DNA of 54,860 nt, from NCBI GenBank assembly GCA_017472015.1, contig JAFURC010000029.1:1-54860 (forward strand), written 5' to 3'. The notes below the pieces were generated by a model, which saw only the letters and a list, made by a program, of their open reading frames with translations, was not told the DNA's origin and made no database searches. This document shows, in pieces, positions 1-7,979 of this stretch. The DNA is from Bacilli bacterium (GTDB lineage: Bacteria; Bacillota_I; Bacilli_A; RF39; UBA660). The position numbers and the translations under genes are program-made. The first letter of the stretch is position 1; the number at the start of each line of letters is the position of its first letter.

Positions 1-216
1 CCGTAGATATATAGGAACAAATCCACAGTGCATGGAATATTATAACTATTTTGTTAAAATAGTCAAGAAATCTAACTAAAGAAGGGAGAAGTATAATCAA
101 TCGATTCCATGTCAAATTTCTTAAGATTGATTATACAAGGAGTTTATGTATTGAAGAAATAACTAATTTATGATATTAAAAAAATAATAGTAAAAAGAAG
201 ATAAGAAGGAGAAAAA

Positions 217-1851
217 ATGAAAAGGAAAACAAAAACTTTAATATTAAGTATAGTAGTAACTTTAATATTATTATTAACATTTACAATAGCATATGCAGTA
301 TTTGCATATAGGCAAACAGGAGTAAATAACCAACAATTAGTCCTTGGAGATATTTATATGCATTATCAAGAAAATAATGCCATCTCAATGTCCGGAGCCC
401 TACCAGGAGATGAATACACAGAATACTTTGAATTTACAATATCAGGAAAAAATACCTATACCAAACAAGATATCTACTATGATGTAGTTCTATCAAAAGG
501 AGAAGTACCAGATGATAAAACCGAAGAAAATAGAATACCTGATGAATATTTAAAATTTAAATTAACCAAAGTAAATGAAGACTTAACAGAAGAAGTATTA
601 CTTGAAGACGTGACATATGATGATTTAACCAACCAAAGAATCTATGTCGAAACAATAAATAAAAATACAACAAGTGAAATAAATAATACCTATAGATTAT
701 ACATGGTAATATCAGAAGATCTAATAATTGGAAATACAACAGAAGCCGTGATGACAACCGAAGAATTTCAAAATATATTTGCAAGTATCAAAGTAAATGT
801 AACCGGAGACTTCAACAAAAAAGTAGTAGCCAAAAATTTTGTTAAAGCTGTAAAAGATAAATACGGAAGTGATACTACTTTAATAGCTGTAAATACTGAA
901 GGAGACTTATATGATGTAACTAATACAGATCAAGAAGTAAGAGAATATCGTTATTCAGGACCAACAGCCAATAACTATGTATACTTCGATACCAACGGAG
1001 ATGGAGTGAAAGACGCAAACGAAATCTGGAGAGTAATAGGAGTATTCAAGGATACAGTAAAAGATGAAGATGGGAATGTGGTACTAGATTCCCAAGGAAA
1101 CCCAACATACGAAGAAGAAGTAAAATTAGTAAGAAACACATTACTAACAGCCGATGAGTTACCAGAAAGTTATCTAATAAACGGAACAACTTATACAATA
1201 GAATTTAGTGCAACAAGTAATAATGCCTACTGGAATAAAAATGATAGTGGATCACAATTAAATAACTGGACAACAGCAGGCTTACAATATTACTTGAATA
1301 CTGAAGTAGACGAAACAGATACAAGTGACGGAACCACAACCGCAAACGCAGGATATCTAAGTTTATTAACAAACGAAGCAAAAGCAATGATATCACCAAC
1401 AACATATTATCTAGGAAACGTAGTGTATAATAGTGATACGCCAAAAAGTGCATATGTAAGTGAAAGAACAGAAACCCAAATATGGAGTGGAAACCAAGCT
1501 AGTTGGGATGGACTAATAGGATTAATGTATCCAAGTGACTATGGATATTCAGCAAGTGATTTATATTGGGAAACAGATATGTACGGATGGAATAGTGCAG
1601 AAGAAGATGGAGTAATAGCGAGTGATACAAGTTGGATGCATTTAACTATGACTAATCCATACGGTTTGCTTTTGTCCCCTTCGTCTCGCTACTCTGACTA
1701 TACGGTGGATTGGTATTCGACGGGGTATGTGCGCAGTTATAGCGCGAGCCACAACAACGGTGCCCGCCCAGTCCTTAATCTGAAATCCGGGGCGAAAGTG
1801 ATAGACGGAGCCGGAACGTCGGAAGAGCCCTTTGAGTTGGTTATAGAGTAA
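217..1851 (+). CDS. DGR variable (target) protein 1, secreted, with C-terminal VR1
   Basis: Secreted or anchored protein of 544 aa. Residues about 7-31 form one hydrophobic segment after a basic start (MKRK), as in SipW-exported TasA/camelysin-type proteins. Residues about 36-200 look like a beta-rich TasA/camelysin-like region. Residues about 215-540 form the variable domain and contain the shared stretch WDGLIGLMYPSDYGY. The C-terminus (SPSS..., GARPVLNLKS, GTSEEPFELV) is typical of C-type-lectin-like DGR targets in Firmicutes. Residues about 484-520 are encoded by VR1, which matches the TR downstream. Start ATG 217 follows an AAGGAG site. The region 5' of VR1 is A-rich, while VR1 and the tail are much more GC-rich. 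The middle of the gene is nearly identical in DNA to the second target at 10.4-12.0 kb. The ligand is unknown. Confidence 0.85.
   Translation: MKRKTKTLILSIVVTLILLLTFTIAYAVFAYRQTGVNNQQLVLGDIYMHYQENNAISMSGALPGDEYTEYFEFTISGKNTYTKQDIYYDVVLSKGEVPDDKTEENRIPDEYLKFKLTKVNEDLTEEVLLEDVTYDDLTNQRIYVETINKNTTSEINNTYRLYMVISEDLIIGNTTEAVMTTEEFQNIFASIKVNVTGDFNKKVVAKNFVKAVKDKYGSDTTLIAVNTEGDLYDVTNTDQEVREYRYSGPTANNYVYFDTNGDGVKDANEIWRVIGVFKDTVKDEDGNVVLDSQGNPTYEEEVKLVRNTLLTADELPESYLINGTTYTIEFSATSNNAYWNKNDSGSQLNNWTTAGLQYYLNTEVDETDTSDGTTTANAGYLSLLTNEAKAMISPTTYYLGNVVYNSDTPKSAYVSERTETQIWSGNQASWDGLIGLMYPSDYGYSASDLYWETDMYGWNSAEEDGVIASDTSWMHLTMTNPYGLLLSPSSRYSDYTVDWYSTGYVRSYSASHNNGARPVLNLKSGAKVIDGAGTSEEPFELVIE
1668..1776 (+). 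repeat. DGR variable repeat VR1
   Basis: These 109 bp align without gaps to the template repeat at 3873-3981. I count 21 differences, 19 of them at TR adenines (A to C, G or T), which is the signature of DGR mutagenic homing. The two exceptions are a G to A and a T to C. The 3' end, ACGGTGCCCGCCC plus CCTT, is kept and marks the likely initiation-of-homing end. Beyond CCTT the two sequences diverge. Confidence 0.93.
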
Positions 1852-1885
1852 GGTTTCCTTGACGGGTAATGGTCGTCAGGAAACC
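1852..1885 (+). other. Hairpin just after the target-1 stop codon
   Basis: GGTTTCCTTGACG (1852-1864) pairs with CGTCAGGAAACC (1874-1885), with one bulged T and a 9-nt loop. It starts at the base after the stop codon, 76 bp beyond VR1, and is not followed by a T-run, so it is not a plain terminator. DGR targets often carry a hairpin or cruciform downstream of the VR that aids homing. Here that role is inferred. Confidence 0.55.
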
Positions 1886-1946
1886 CCCTGAAGTTTTTGT
1901 GAGTAGGAAATAAAAAGAGATTAAATAAAGAGATGAGTAGGTTAAA

Positions 1947-1977
1947 CCAAGGCAAAGTCCTAAAGACTTTGTCTTGG
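1947..1977 (+). other. Conserved hairpin downstream of VR1 (pair of the one at 12023)
   Basis: CCAAGGCAAAGTC (1947-1959) pairs with GACTTTGTCTTGG (1965-1977) around a 5-nt loop, with one G.T pair. A related hairpin lies at 12023-12049 behind VR2. There the C-G pair at 1953/1971 is replaced by T-A, and the G.T pair sits at the same stem position. There is no T-run behind it. A role in DGR targeting or transcript processing is inferred. Confidence 0.6.
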
Positions 1978-2064
1978 CAGGCCGAAAATTGGATCTGAAT
2001 CATGATCACAATTACTAACAACTTTTTCCTTTGCGCAAATAAATATGAAAGGTAGTTTGGTAGT

Positions 2065-2424
2065 ATGAATAATGTAAAAATTAGAAAGAGTGGGACATTT
2101 TATAGTGTCTTTGATGATGATTGTTATATATTATATTTTTTATTTGGTTATAAAATAAGTAACAATAAAAGTGGTTTTCCTAAATCTGCTTTAAATAAAG
2201 TTATGAATAAATTAGAAGAAAATAAAATCAATTATGAAGTAGTTGGAGATGATTTAAAGAATAATTTTAAAAACTTAAATAAATATCAAAAGTTTGTTAA
2301 AGTTGGTAAAGAAAAATATAATAATGATATTAATTATCAAAATATTATTAGTAAATTAAGTAATGCTAGTAGTTCTAAACTTGATAAAATACTATCAACG
2401 ATTGAGATGATTTTAGATGAATAA
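2065..2424 (+). CDS. Small MutS-domain-I-like protein, DGR accessory (MSL type)
   Basis: Protein of 119 aa. Residues about 8-65 follow the pattern of the mismatch-binding N-terminal domain I of MutS: the SGTFYSVFDDDCYI stretch corresponds to the GDFYE.F..DA segment, and GFPKSALNKVMNKLEENKINYEVV corresponds in pattern to the G.P..AL..Y...L...GYKVAI segment. The rest of MutS (connector, clamp, ATPase) is absent. The C-terminal third looks helical and is unrecognised. MutS-like small proteins have been reported as accessory genes in some DGRs. The gene overlaps the Avd-like gene by 8 bp, so the two are probably translated together. The assignment rests on motif resemblance only. Confidence 0.55.
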   Translation: MNNVKIRKSGTFYSVFDDDCYILYFLFGYKISNNKSGFPKSALNKVMNKLEENKINYEVVGDDLKNNFKNLNKYQKFVKVGKEKYNNDINYQNIISKLSNASSSKLDKILSTIEMILDE

Positions 2425-2761
2425 TGAAAAATTTGTAATAGCAAGATATATTAAAGATTTTATATTAAAACTTGATGATTATTTACTTAATTATCCTAAA
2501 AAGTATTTTGAACTTCGTAATAAGTTAGTTGGTGATTCTTATAATTTATTAGAACTTGTATATGAGGCTAATTATAGTAAAGATTTAGAAAAAAAAAAAT
2601 TACAGGTTAAAGCAATGATGAAAATTAATTTGATTGATTTTTATCTTGAAGAAAGTTATAAAAAACAAATTATAAGTGAGAAACAAAGTATTAATTTAAG
2701 TACTAAATTATTAAATATAAATAAAATGTTATATAAGTGGATGTGTGATGAGACAAGTTAA
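2417..2761 (+). CDS. avd: Avd-like four-helix-bundle protein, DGR accessory
   Basis: Protein of 114 aa, basic (many Lys) and predicted to be almost entirely helical. Length, composition and position directly upstream of the reverse transcriptase fit the accessory variability determinant (Avd), a pentameric four-helix-bundle protein of the S23/bAvd family. Avd binds the template RNA and RT and is needed for cDNA synthesis in studied DGRs. The segment YPKKYFELRNKLVGDSYNLL is typical of helix 1-2 in this family. The ATG at 2417 overlaps the upstream stop, and the 3' end overlaps the start of the RT gene, so the set is a coupled operon. Confidence 0.75.
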   Translation: MNNEKFVIARYIKDFILKLDDYLLNYPKKYFELRNKLVGDSYNLLELVYEANYSKDLEKKKLQVKAMMKINLIDFYLEESYKKQIISEKQSINLSTKLLNINKMLYKWMCDETS

Positions 2762-3847
2762 TATTAAAGATTTAATTAATATATATGATTTAGAAATTGC
2801 TAAAAATTGTCGTAATAAAAGAAAAATTTATGTCTTTGAAAGAAATAAAATGCAAAATATTACTAATATTTATAAATTACTTTTAAATGATAGTTATTAT
2901 CCTGGTCATTATAATATATTTATAATACGTGATCCTAAATATAGAATTGTTATGTCTTTAAATATTCGGGATAAAATAATTAATCATTATTTAGCAAGAT
3001 ATGTATTAATTCCTAAACTTGATAAGTATTTAGACACTAGATGTGTAGCAACAAGAAGTGGTTATGGAACTGATTATGAAATTAAATTAGTTAAAAAGTA
3101 TATTGAAAAAAATAAAAAGAATGGTTTATTTTATATATTAAAAATTGATATTAAGAAATATTTTTATAATATTGATCATGAAGTATTAAAAAGTTTATTA
3201 ATTGATAAATTAGACGAATCAGAATATAAGTTATTATGTCGAATAATTGATAGTACTGATTCTAGTTATATTAATAATGACATTAAAAAGTTAATTGAAA
3301 ATGCAGTTTTAAAAAATCCCAAGGAAGAGAGTAAAATTCGGGAATTACCTTTATATAAAAAAGGTAAAGGACTTTCACTTGGGGCTATGACTAGTCAATT
3401 TTTATCTATTTTTTATTTATATAAGTTAGATCATTTTATTATTCATGATTTAAAACTTCCTTGTATGGTGCACTATATGGATGATATTGTAATATTACAT
3501 AAAGATAAGAATTATTTATATGAGTGTTTAGAAAAAATTGAAAATATGTTAAATAATGATTTTAAATTAGAAATTAATAAGAAAAAAACTAAAATAGTTT
3601 CTAGTTATGAAGGTTTTATTTTTTTAGGTTATCGTTTTTTTATAAGAAATAATAAAACGGTTATTAAAATAAAAAAAGATACTTTAATTAAGATAAAAAA
3701 AGAGTTAAAAAAAATAAATTTTTATATGATAATGAGTGGATTTCTTTTGAAAAAATATTTTGTAGTTTGAATACTTATTTATATAGTTTTAAATATGCAA
3801 GTAATTTTAAAGTAGTAAAAATAATATCTAAATACTTTTTTGGGTAG
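2748..3847 (+). CDS. DGR reverse transcriptase, split by an apparent -1 frameshift near 3707-3713
   Basis: Reverse transcriptase of DGR/group II intron type. It copies TR RNA into adenine-mutagenised cDNA. Motifs in order: RDKIINHYLARY (residues about 70-82), catalytic KIDIKKYF (about 131-138), the DGR-type GAMTSQF block (about 210-216), catalytic YMDD (about 243-246) and FLGYRF. The zero frame stops at TGA 3768-3770 after an out-of-family tail. In the -1 frame the protein continues to TAG 3845-3847 with a proper thumb-like end (SLNTYLYSFKYASNFKVV). The shift point is an A8 run reading A AAA AAA in the zero frame, a classical slippery heptamer. The full product would be about 366 aa. ATG 2748 is preferred over the in-frame GTG 2745. 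This could also be a mutation or an assembly error in the homopolymer. Confidence 0.88.
3707..3713 (+). promoter_or_regulatory. Possible -1 frameshift slippery site in RT
   Basis: In the RT reading frame, bases 3707-3713 read A|AAA|AAA inside an A8 run. Slippage by -1 joins the catalytic part of the RT to the thumb-coding frame (3725-3844), and one added A in the run would do the same. I see no convincing downstream stimulatory hairpin, so indel and programmed shift cannot be told apart here. Confidence 0.4.
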
Positions 3848-3872
3848 ATTCAAGATAATTGGCGAGGCTTCT

Positions 3873-3981
3873 GCTTTTGTCCACTTCGTCTAACAACTCT
3901 AACAATGCGATGAATTGGAATTTGACGGGGAATGTGAACAATAATAACACAAGCAACAACAACGGTGCCCGCCCAGACCTT
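3873..3981 (+). repeat. DGR template repeat (TR)
   Basis: Non-coding 109-bp template lying 26 bp beyond the frameshifted RT end. It is rich in AAC/AAT steps (36 adenines by my count), as expected of a DGR template. It aligns gap-free with VR1 (1668-1776) and VR2 (11804-11912). Differences fall at TR adenines in 19 of 21 and 24 of 25 cases. Read in the target frame it would encode mostly Asn at the varied codons. Both VRs carry C where the TR has T in the AATTTGAC stretch. Confidence 0.93.
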
Positions 3982-4099
3982 TATTATTTGAATATTTGAT
4001 TAAGGTTTAACATGAATATGTAAAGGACAAATCTATCCACGATTTACGGATAAGGAAATATAGATGATTAAGGATACGTCCTGAAATCTAGCCCTATAT

Positions 4100-4396
4100 A
4101 TGAGTAGATATAAAAGATTTCTGTTTACTAAAAGTATTTATCCAGAGTATATAGTTTTTATCGTTTGTAAGGATAATTTATATACTTATGATAATGATTT
4201 AGAAATAGTTAAATTTCTTGGAAAAGAAAATATTTTAAATGGAACTTATAGGATAAATTATCTTATTTTAGATAGATTAGATATTAAATTTATTGAGTAT
4301 GATGATAATAATTATTTTTACTACTTTAAAATTACTTTAATTAAAAGTATAATAGATTATGTAAATGATAGGAGGAAAATATGTTTGAAAAAATAG
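4100..4396 (+). CDS. Second small MutS-domain-I-like protein next to the TR
   Basis: Protein of 98 aa with no recognised catalytic motif. Residues about 13-41 (YPEYIVFIVCKDNLYTYDND, then LEIVKFLG) follow the N-terminal pattern of MutS domain I (YPD..LLFR.GDFYE.F.EDA), and residues about 55-66 (LDRLDIKFIEY) fit the following strand. It thus resembles the 119-aa protein upstream of the RT in type, though the two are not close copies. It begins about 120 bp after the TR and its 3' end overlaps the start of the HerA-like ATPase by 16 bp. It may therefore be an accessory of the DGR, of the ATPase, or of both. No good ribosome binding site is visible before ATG 4100. Confidence 0.4.
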   Translation: MSRYKRFLFTKSIYPEYIVFIVCKDNLYTYDNDLEIVKFLGKENILNGTYRINYLILDRLDIKFIEYDDNNYFYYFKITLIKSIIDYVNDRRKICLKK

Positions 4397-6132
4397 TTTA
4401 TATAAGTGATCATGGTGCGCATGTAAAGGTTACAGGAGGACTTGAAACTAATTTAATTAATCAACATTTAGTATTTGTTGATGGTGATAAACAAGTAGTT
4501 GGGGAAGTTGAATATGTAAGAGATAGTGTAATTGAAACAAGATTTATTGGAGAAATAATTAATAATAAATTCCAAGGTGGTATTATTTCAAAACCTAGTT
4601 TAACATCGAAAATTAGAATGTTAGAAGATAGTGAGATGATCATGATAACTGGTACTCCTGAGTTTGGAAATATGACCATTGGAAATAGTCCGTTTTATAA
4701 TAATAAACCAGTTTATATGAGTATAAATAGTTTATTTAGTAATCATTTAACTGTTCTTGGTAACTCAGGAAGTGGTAAAAGTTATGGAACTACAAGATTA
4801 TTGCAATCAATTTTCCAAACTCCAAATTTTTATCCATATAAAGCAACGATGATAATATTTGATAATAATGGAGAATATATAAATGCATTTAATAATTTAA
4901 ACCAAATTAACCCTAATTATCATTTTAAAGTTATTACAACTAGTAATTATAATAATTATGAAAAATTAAAAATTCCTGTATGGCTATTGAATATTGATGA
5001 TTTAGCACTTCTTTTAAGACTTGAAAAAGTAAGTCAATTAACACTTCTTGAAAGAATGATAAAGTTAGCTAAAATATTCTCTTTAACAGATGAAATTAGT
5101 TATAAATATAAAAATCATATTATAGCTAAAGCAATGTTATCAATTTTTTATTCAAATAAATTACCAAATACTAAACGAAATGATATCTTTGATATCTTTA
5201 ATACTTGTACAACTAATGAATTTAATATGGAAGCGGTTGTTCAAGGAGCAGGATATACAAGAAAATTTAGAGAGTGTTTCAACGTTGACTCTCAAGGAAA
5301 CTTTACTGAAAGTATTTTAGTTAGTCAATATATTGCTTCATTCGTTGATCCAACTCTTGATAACTATGAACCAAATACATTTAATAAATATGATTTGGAA
5401 GACTTAGAAAAAGCTTTAAACTTTACTTTAATTAGTGAAAACTGGTTAAATAATGATAAAACTTATGGAGATAGTATAGCGGTTAAAGTAAAACTTCATT
5501 CATTAATTATAAGTGAAAATAAAAAGTTCTTTGAATATGATAACTTTATAGGAGTTGAAGAATATTTATCAAGTTTAGTAATTCAAAATGGCTTGAAATA
5601 TCAACTTTTAAATATTAATTTAGAAGATATTGATGATAGTATTGCTAAAGTAATTGTAAAAATATTTTCGCGTATTATATTTGAATACACGAAAGCATTA
5701 CAAAATAGAGCAACTATTCCATTTAATTTAGTAGTTGAAGAAGCGCATCGTTATATAAAAAGTGGAGAAGATATTGATTTAATTGGTTATAATATCTTTG
5801 ATAGAATTGCTAAAGAAGGACGTAAGTATGGCATTTTATTAACTCTTATTTCTCAAAGACCAGTAGAGTTATCAGAAACAGTTATGTCTCAATGTGCTAA
5901 TTTCTTAATATTTAAAACAACCCATCCAAGAGATATTGAATACATATCTAAAATGGTTCCAAATATAACTGAAGAAATTGTTGAAAAACAAAAAGCCTTA
6001 CAACCAGGATACTGTTTATGTTTTGGTCAAGCATTTAAAGTACCTCTAATCTTAAAAGTTAATTTACCAAATCCTGTCCCAGAAAGTGCTAACTGTAATG
6101 TTTTAAAAACTTGGACAATTAATCAAGGATAA
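4381..6132 (+). CDS. HerA-like hexameric ATPase (DUF87 family)
   Basis: 583 aa. The N-terminal beta-barrel-like region (residues about 1-100: HVKVTGGLE, VVGEVEYV) is of HAS-barrel type. Walker A GNSGSGKS lies at about residues 127-134 and Walker B LVVEEAHRY at about 449-457, followed by a sensor region (LTLISQRPVELSETVMSQ). This arrangement is that of HerA/FtsK-type DNA-translocating ATPases. No NurA nuclease gene follows, so this is not the standard HerA-NurA end-resection pair. AGGAGG precedes ATG 4381. The start overlaps the small MutS-I-like gene behind the DGR template, so transcription may be shared. Stand-alone HerA proteins also occur in defence systems, and no function is assigned here. 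Confidence 0.8.
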   Translation: MFEKIVYISDHGAHVKVTGGLETNLINQHLVFVDGDKQVVGEVEYVRDSVIETRFIGEIINNKFQGGIISKPSLTSKIRMLEDSEMIMITGTPEFGNMTIGNSPFYNNKPVYMSINSLFSNHLTVLGNSGSGKSYGTTRLLQSIFQTPNFYPYKATMIIFDNNGEYINAFNNLNQINPNYHFKVITTSNYNNYEKLKIPVWLLNIDDLALLLRLEKVSQLTLLERMIKLAKIFSLTDEISYKYKNHIIAKAMLSIFYSNKLPNTKRNDIFDIFNTCTTNEFNMEAVVQGAGYTRKFRECFNVDSQGNFTESILVSQYIASFVDPTLDNYEPNTFNKYDLEDLEKALNFTLISENWLNNDKTYGDSIAVKVKLHSLIISENKKFFEYDNFIGVEEYLSSLVIQNGLKYQLLNINLEDIDDSIAKVIVKIFSRIIFEYTKALQNRATIPFNLVVEEAHRYIKSGEDIDLIGYNIFDRIAKEGRKYGILLTLISQRPVELSETVMSQCANFLIFKTTHPRDIEYISKMVPNITEEIVEKQKALQPGYCLCFGQAFKVPLILKVNLPNPVPESANCNVLKTWTINQG

Positions 6133-6146
6133 GGGTAGGTGATAAT

Positions 6147-7838
6147 TTGACTAAATCAGAGAATAAAAAGGTTTTACTTAAAAATAAAAAATATTTTATA
6201 ATAAAATTCATTTGTAGTTTATTTATAAGAGCCTTCCTTTTAATTATTCCTATTTATTATAGTTACTCTATAGATGCTATTACAAATGGTAATTATAACA
6301 AGGCTTATGAAATGATTATTATGTTCTTTGTCTTTACCATGTTATATAGGTTATCTGAAGTAATTAATCAGATAACCTACTATAAATTATATTCAAATGT
6401 TTATAAAACTTATTTAGAACTTGGTATCAATAAAACTTGTAATAATTCTGTTTATAGTTTATCAAGATTTAGTTTATCAGAGTATAGTAACATAATGAGT
6501 GAAGACTTTGAAGTATTAAGTGATTATTATTCAACTTTAGTAATTCGAATAGTTGAAATATTAGAAGCAATTTATATAATTATTTATTTCTTTACAATTA
6601 ATACATTCATTGGTTATATAACTTTATTTATATGTATCTTTGTTTTATTCTTATTACTATTTTATAATCCTAAAATTGCTAGAACTAATCAAAATAGAAA
6701 AAATAGACATGACAAGAGAATTGGTAATTTTCAAGAATTATTATTATCAGTTCAAGAAATAAAAGGATTTAATATTTTTAATGTAGTTAAAGAAAGAACT
6801 ATGACTACAGCAAGTGAATATGTTAAATGGAATAATAAGTTAAATATTGATAAATATAATTTAAAACAAGTATCTCTTGGTTTAATTGATATATTCCAGT
6901 TTATTTCTTTATTAATTGGTATTAAATTAATAACATCAGGTAATATGACTATTGGTGTTTTAACAATTATTTATAGTTATTATACTAAATTAAATACTTT
7001 ATTCTTATCAATTATTACTCTTTTTGAAAGTAATATAAATGTTAAAGTTGCAAGGCAAAGAATTCATAAGTTATTTCAATATGCAACTGTAAACTATGAA
7101 AAAAATGAAGAAGTAAATGATATAAAAGGAAGTATTGAATTTCAAAATGTTTTATATGGTAATAAACAAGATCCTATTTTAAATGATGTTAGTTTTAAAG
7201 TAAGTCCTAATACTTTTAATGTTATAACTGGTCTAACTGGTAGTGGTAAAACCGGAATATTTGATTTACTTCTAAGATACAACAGACAACACGTAGGAAA
7301 TATTTTAGTTGATAACATCAAAATATCTGATTATGATTCTAAACAAATAGGTAAAATAATCAGTGCTGTTCGTAAAACTCCAACTTTCTTTAATATGAGT
7401 ATTCGTGATAATTTAAGTATTTTTGATTCTAACTTTGAAAACATTGTTTATTTTTGTAAACTATTTAACATTCATGATTATATAATGGCTCTTGATCATG
7501 GATATGATACTATTTTATTAACAGATGCAACAAACATTAATAGTGATGTTAAATATGTTCTTGCCATTATAAGAGTTTTATTAAAAAGAACTAAAATCAT
7601 GTTATTTGATGAAACATTTGATTATTTAAGTAAAGATCTAAGTTTAAAAGTATTAGATATTTTAAAAGATTTAAAACAAGAAAATACAATCTTAGTTATT
7701 ACTAAAAATAAAGAAATTATAGAATCTAATTATGTTGATAATATAATAGTTTTAGATGATAACAAACTTTTAACTGAAGGTAAACACGAAGATTTATTAA
7801 AAGAAAATGATTATAAAAAATTATTTAAAAAACTTTAG
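6147..7838 (+). CDS. ABC exporter-type fused permease/ATPase with degenerate signature motif
   Basis: 563 aa, half-transporter layout: six or so membrane segments within residues about 18-300, then a nucleotide-binding domain. Walker A TGLTGSGKTG lies near residue 360 and Walker B IMLFDETFD near 483. The ABC signature LSGGQ is replaced by INSDV just before VKYVLAIIRVLL, and the Q-loop region is also weak. Such a protein may hydrolyse ATP poorly or need a partner. Start TTG 6147 is supported by GGTAGGTGA upstream. It follows the HerA-like gene by 14 bp. Its last 74 codons are present again downstream (9529-9750), beyond the AbiE pair. Substrate unknown. Confidence 0.8.
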   Translation: MTKSENKKVLLKNKKYFIIKFICSLFIRAFLLIIPIYYSYSIDAITNGNYNKAYEMIIMFFVFTMLYRLSEVINQITYYKLYSNVYKTYLELGINKTCNNSVYSLSRFSLSEYSNIMSEDFEVLSDYYSTLVIRIVEILEAIYIIIYFFTINTFIGYITLFICIFVLFLLLFYNPKIARTNQNRKNRHDKRIGNFQELLLSVQEIKGFNIFNVVKERTMTTASEYVKWNNKLNIDKYNLKQVSLGLIDIFQFISLLIGIKLITSGNMTIGVLTIIYSYYTKLNTLFLSIITLFESNINVKVARQRIHKLFQYATVNYEKNEEVNDIKGSIEFQNVLYGNKQDPILNDVSFKVSPNTFNVITGLTGSGKTGIFDLLLRYNRQHVGNILVDNIKISDYDSKQIGKIISAVRKTPTFFNMSIRDNLSIFDSNFENIVYFCKLFNIHDYIMALDHGYDTILLTDATNINSDVKYVLAIIRVLLKRTKIMLFDETFDYLSKDLSLKVLDILKDLKQENTILVITKNKEIIESNYVDNIIVLDDNKLLTEGKHEDLLKENDYKKLFKKL

Positions 7839-7843
7839 AGAGG
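7617..7843 (+). repeat. 3'-end direct repeat, copy A (within the ABC gene)
   Basis: These 227 bp, covering the last 74 codons, the stop codon and AGAGG of the ABC transporter gene, recur at 9529-9755 with no gaps and 17 mismatches by hand count (about 92% identity). Most changes are synonymous or conservative. The two copies flank the AbiEi/AbiEii genes. Confidence 0.88.
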
Positions 7844-7850
7844 CTTTTCG

Positions 7851-7890
7851 GAAATTAATTACTTAATTTCTGATAGTTTCTTTTTTTATT
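7851..7890 (+). terminator. Rho-independent terminator-like hairpin after the ABC gene
   Basis: GGAAATTAA and TTAATTTCT pair around a TTAC loop (11-bp stem with one G.T if the flanking bases are included). A T-rich run (TTTCTTTTTTTATT) follows. It ends the HerA-ABC transcription unit before the AbiE promoter. Confidence 0.6.
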
Positions 7891-7979
7891 AACATTTATA
7901 ATTTTCTAAAAAACAGTTTGTTTGTTATTATTTTATTAAAATTGGATAAACTAATAATGTAAAAAAAACACCAAAACAC

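Noticed and set aside
1..216. A promoter or RNA in the leading 216 bases
   Set aside because: Only AT-rich DNA and an inexact repeat of TATAATCAATCGATT/GATTGATTATA (a possible hairpin near 94-136) are visible. Nothing is specific enough to call.
557..2021. Reverse-strand open frames inside DGR targets 1 and 2
   Set aside because: They are antisense shadows of low-complexity A-rich coding DNA, without ribosome binding sites or domain content.
4025..4081. Possible structured RNA after the TR (GGAC...GTCC, TATCC/GGATA, ATC/GAT)
   Set aside because: The stems are short and partly overlap, so they could arise by chance. Kept as a note only, since DGR template RNAs do extend past the TR.
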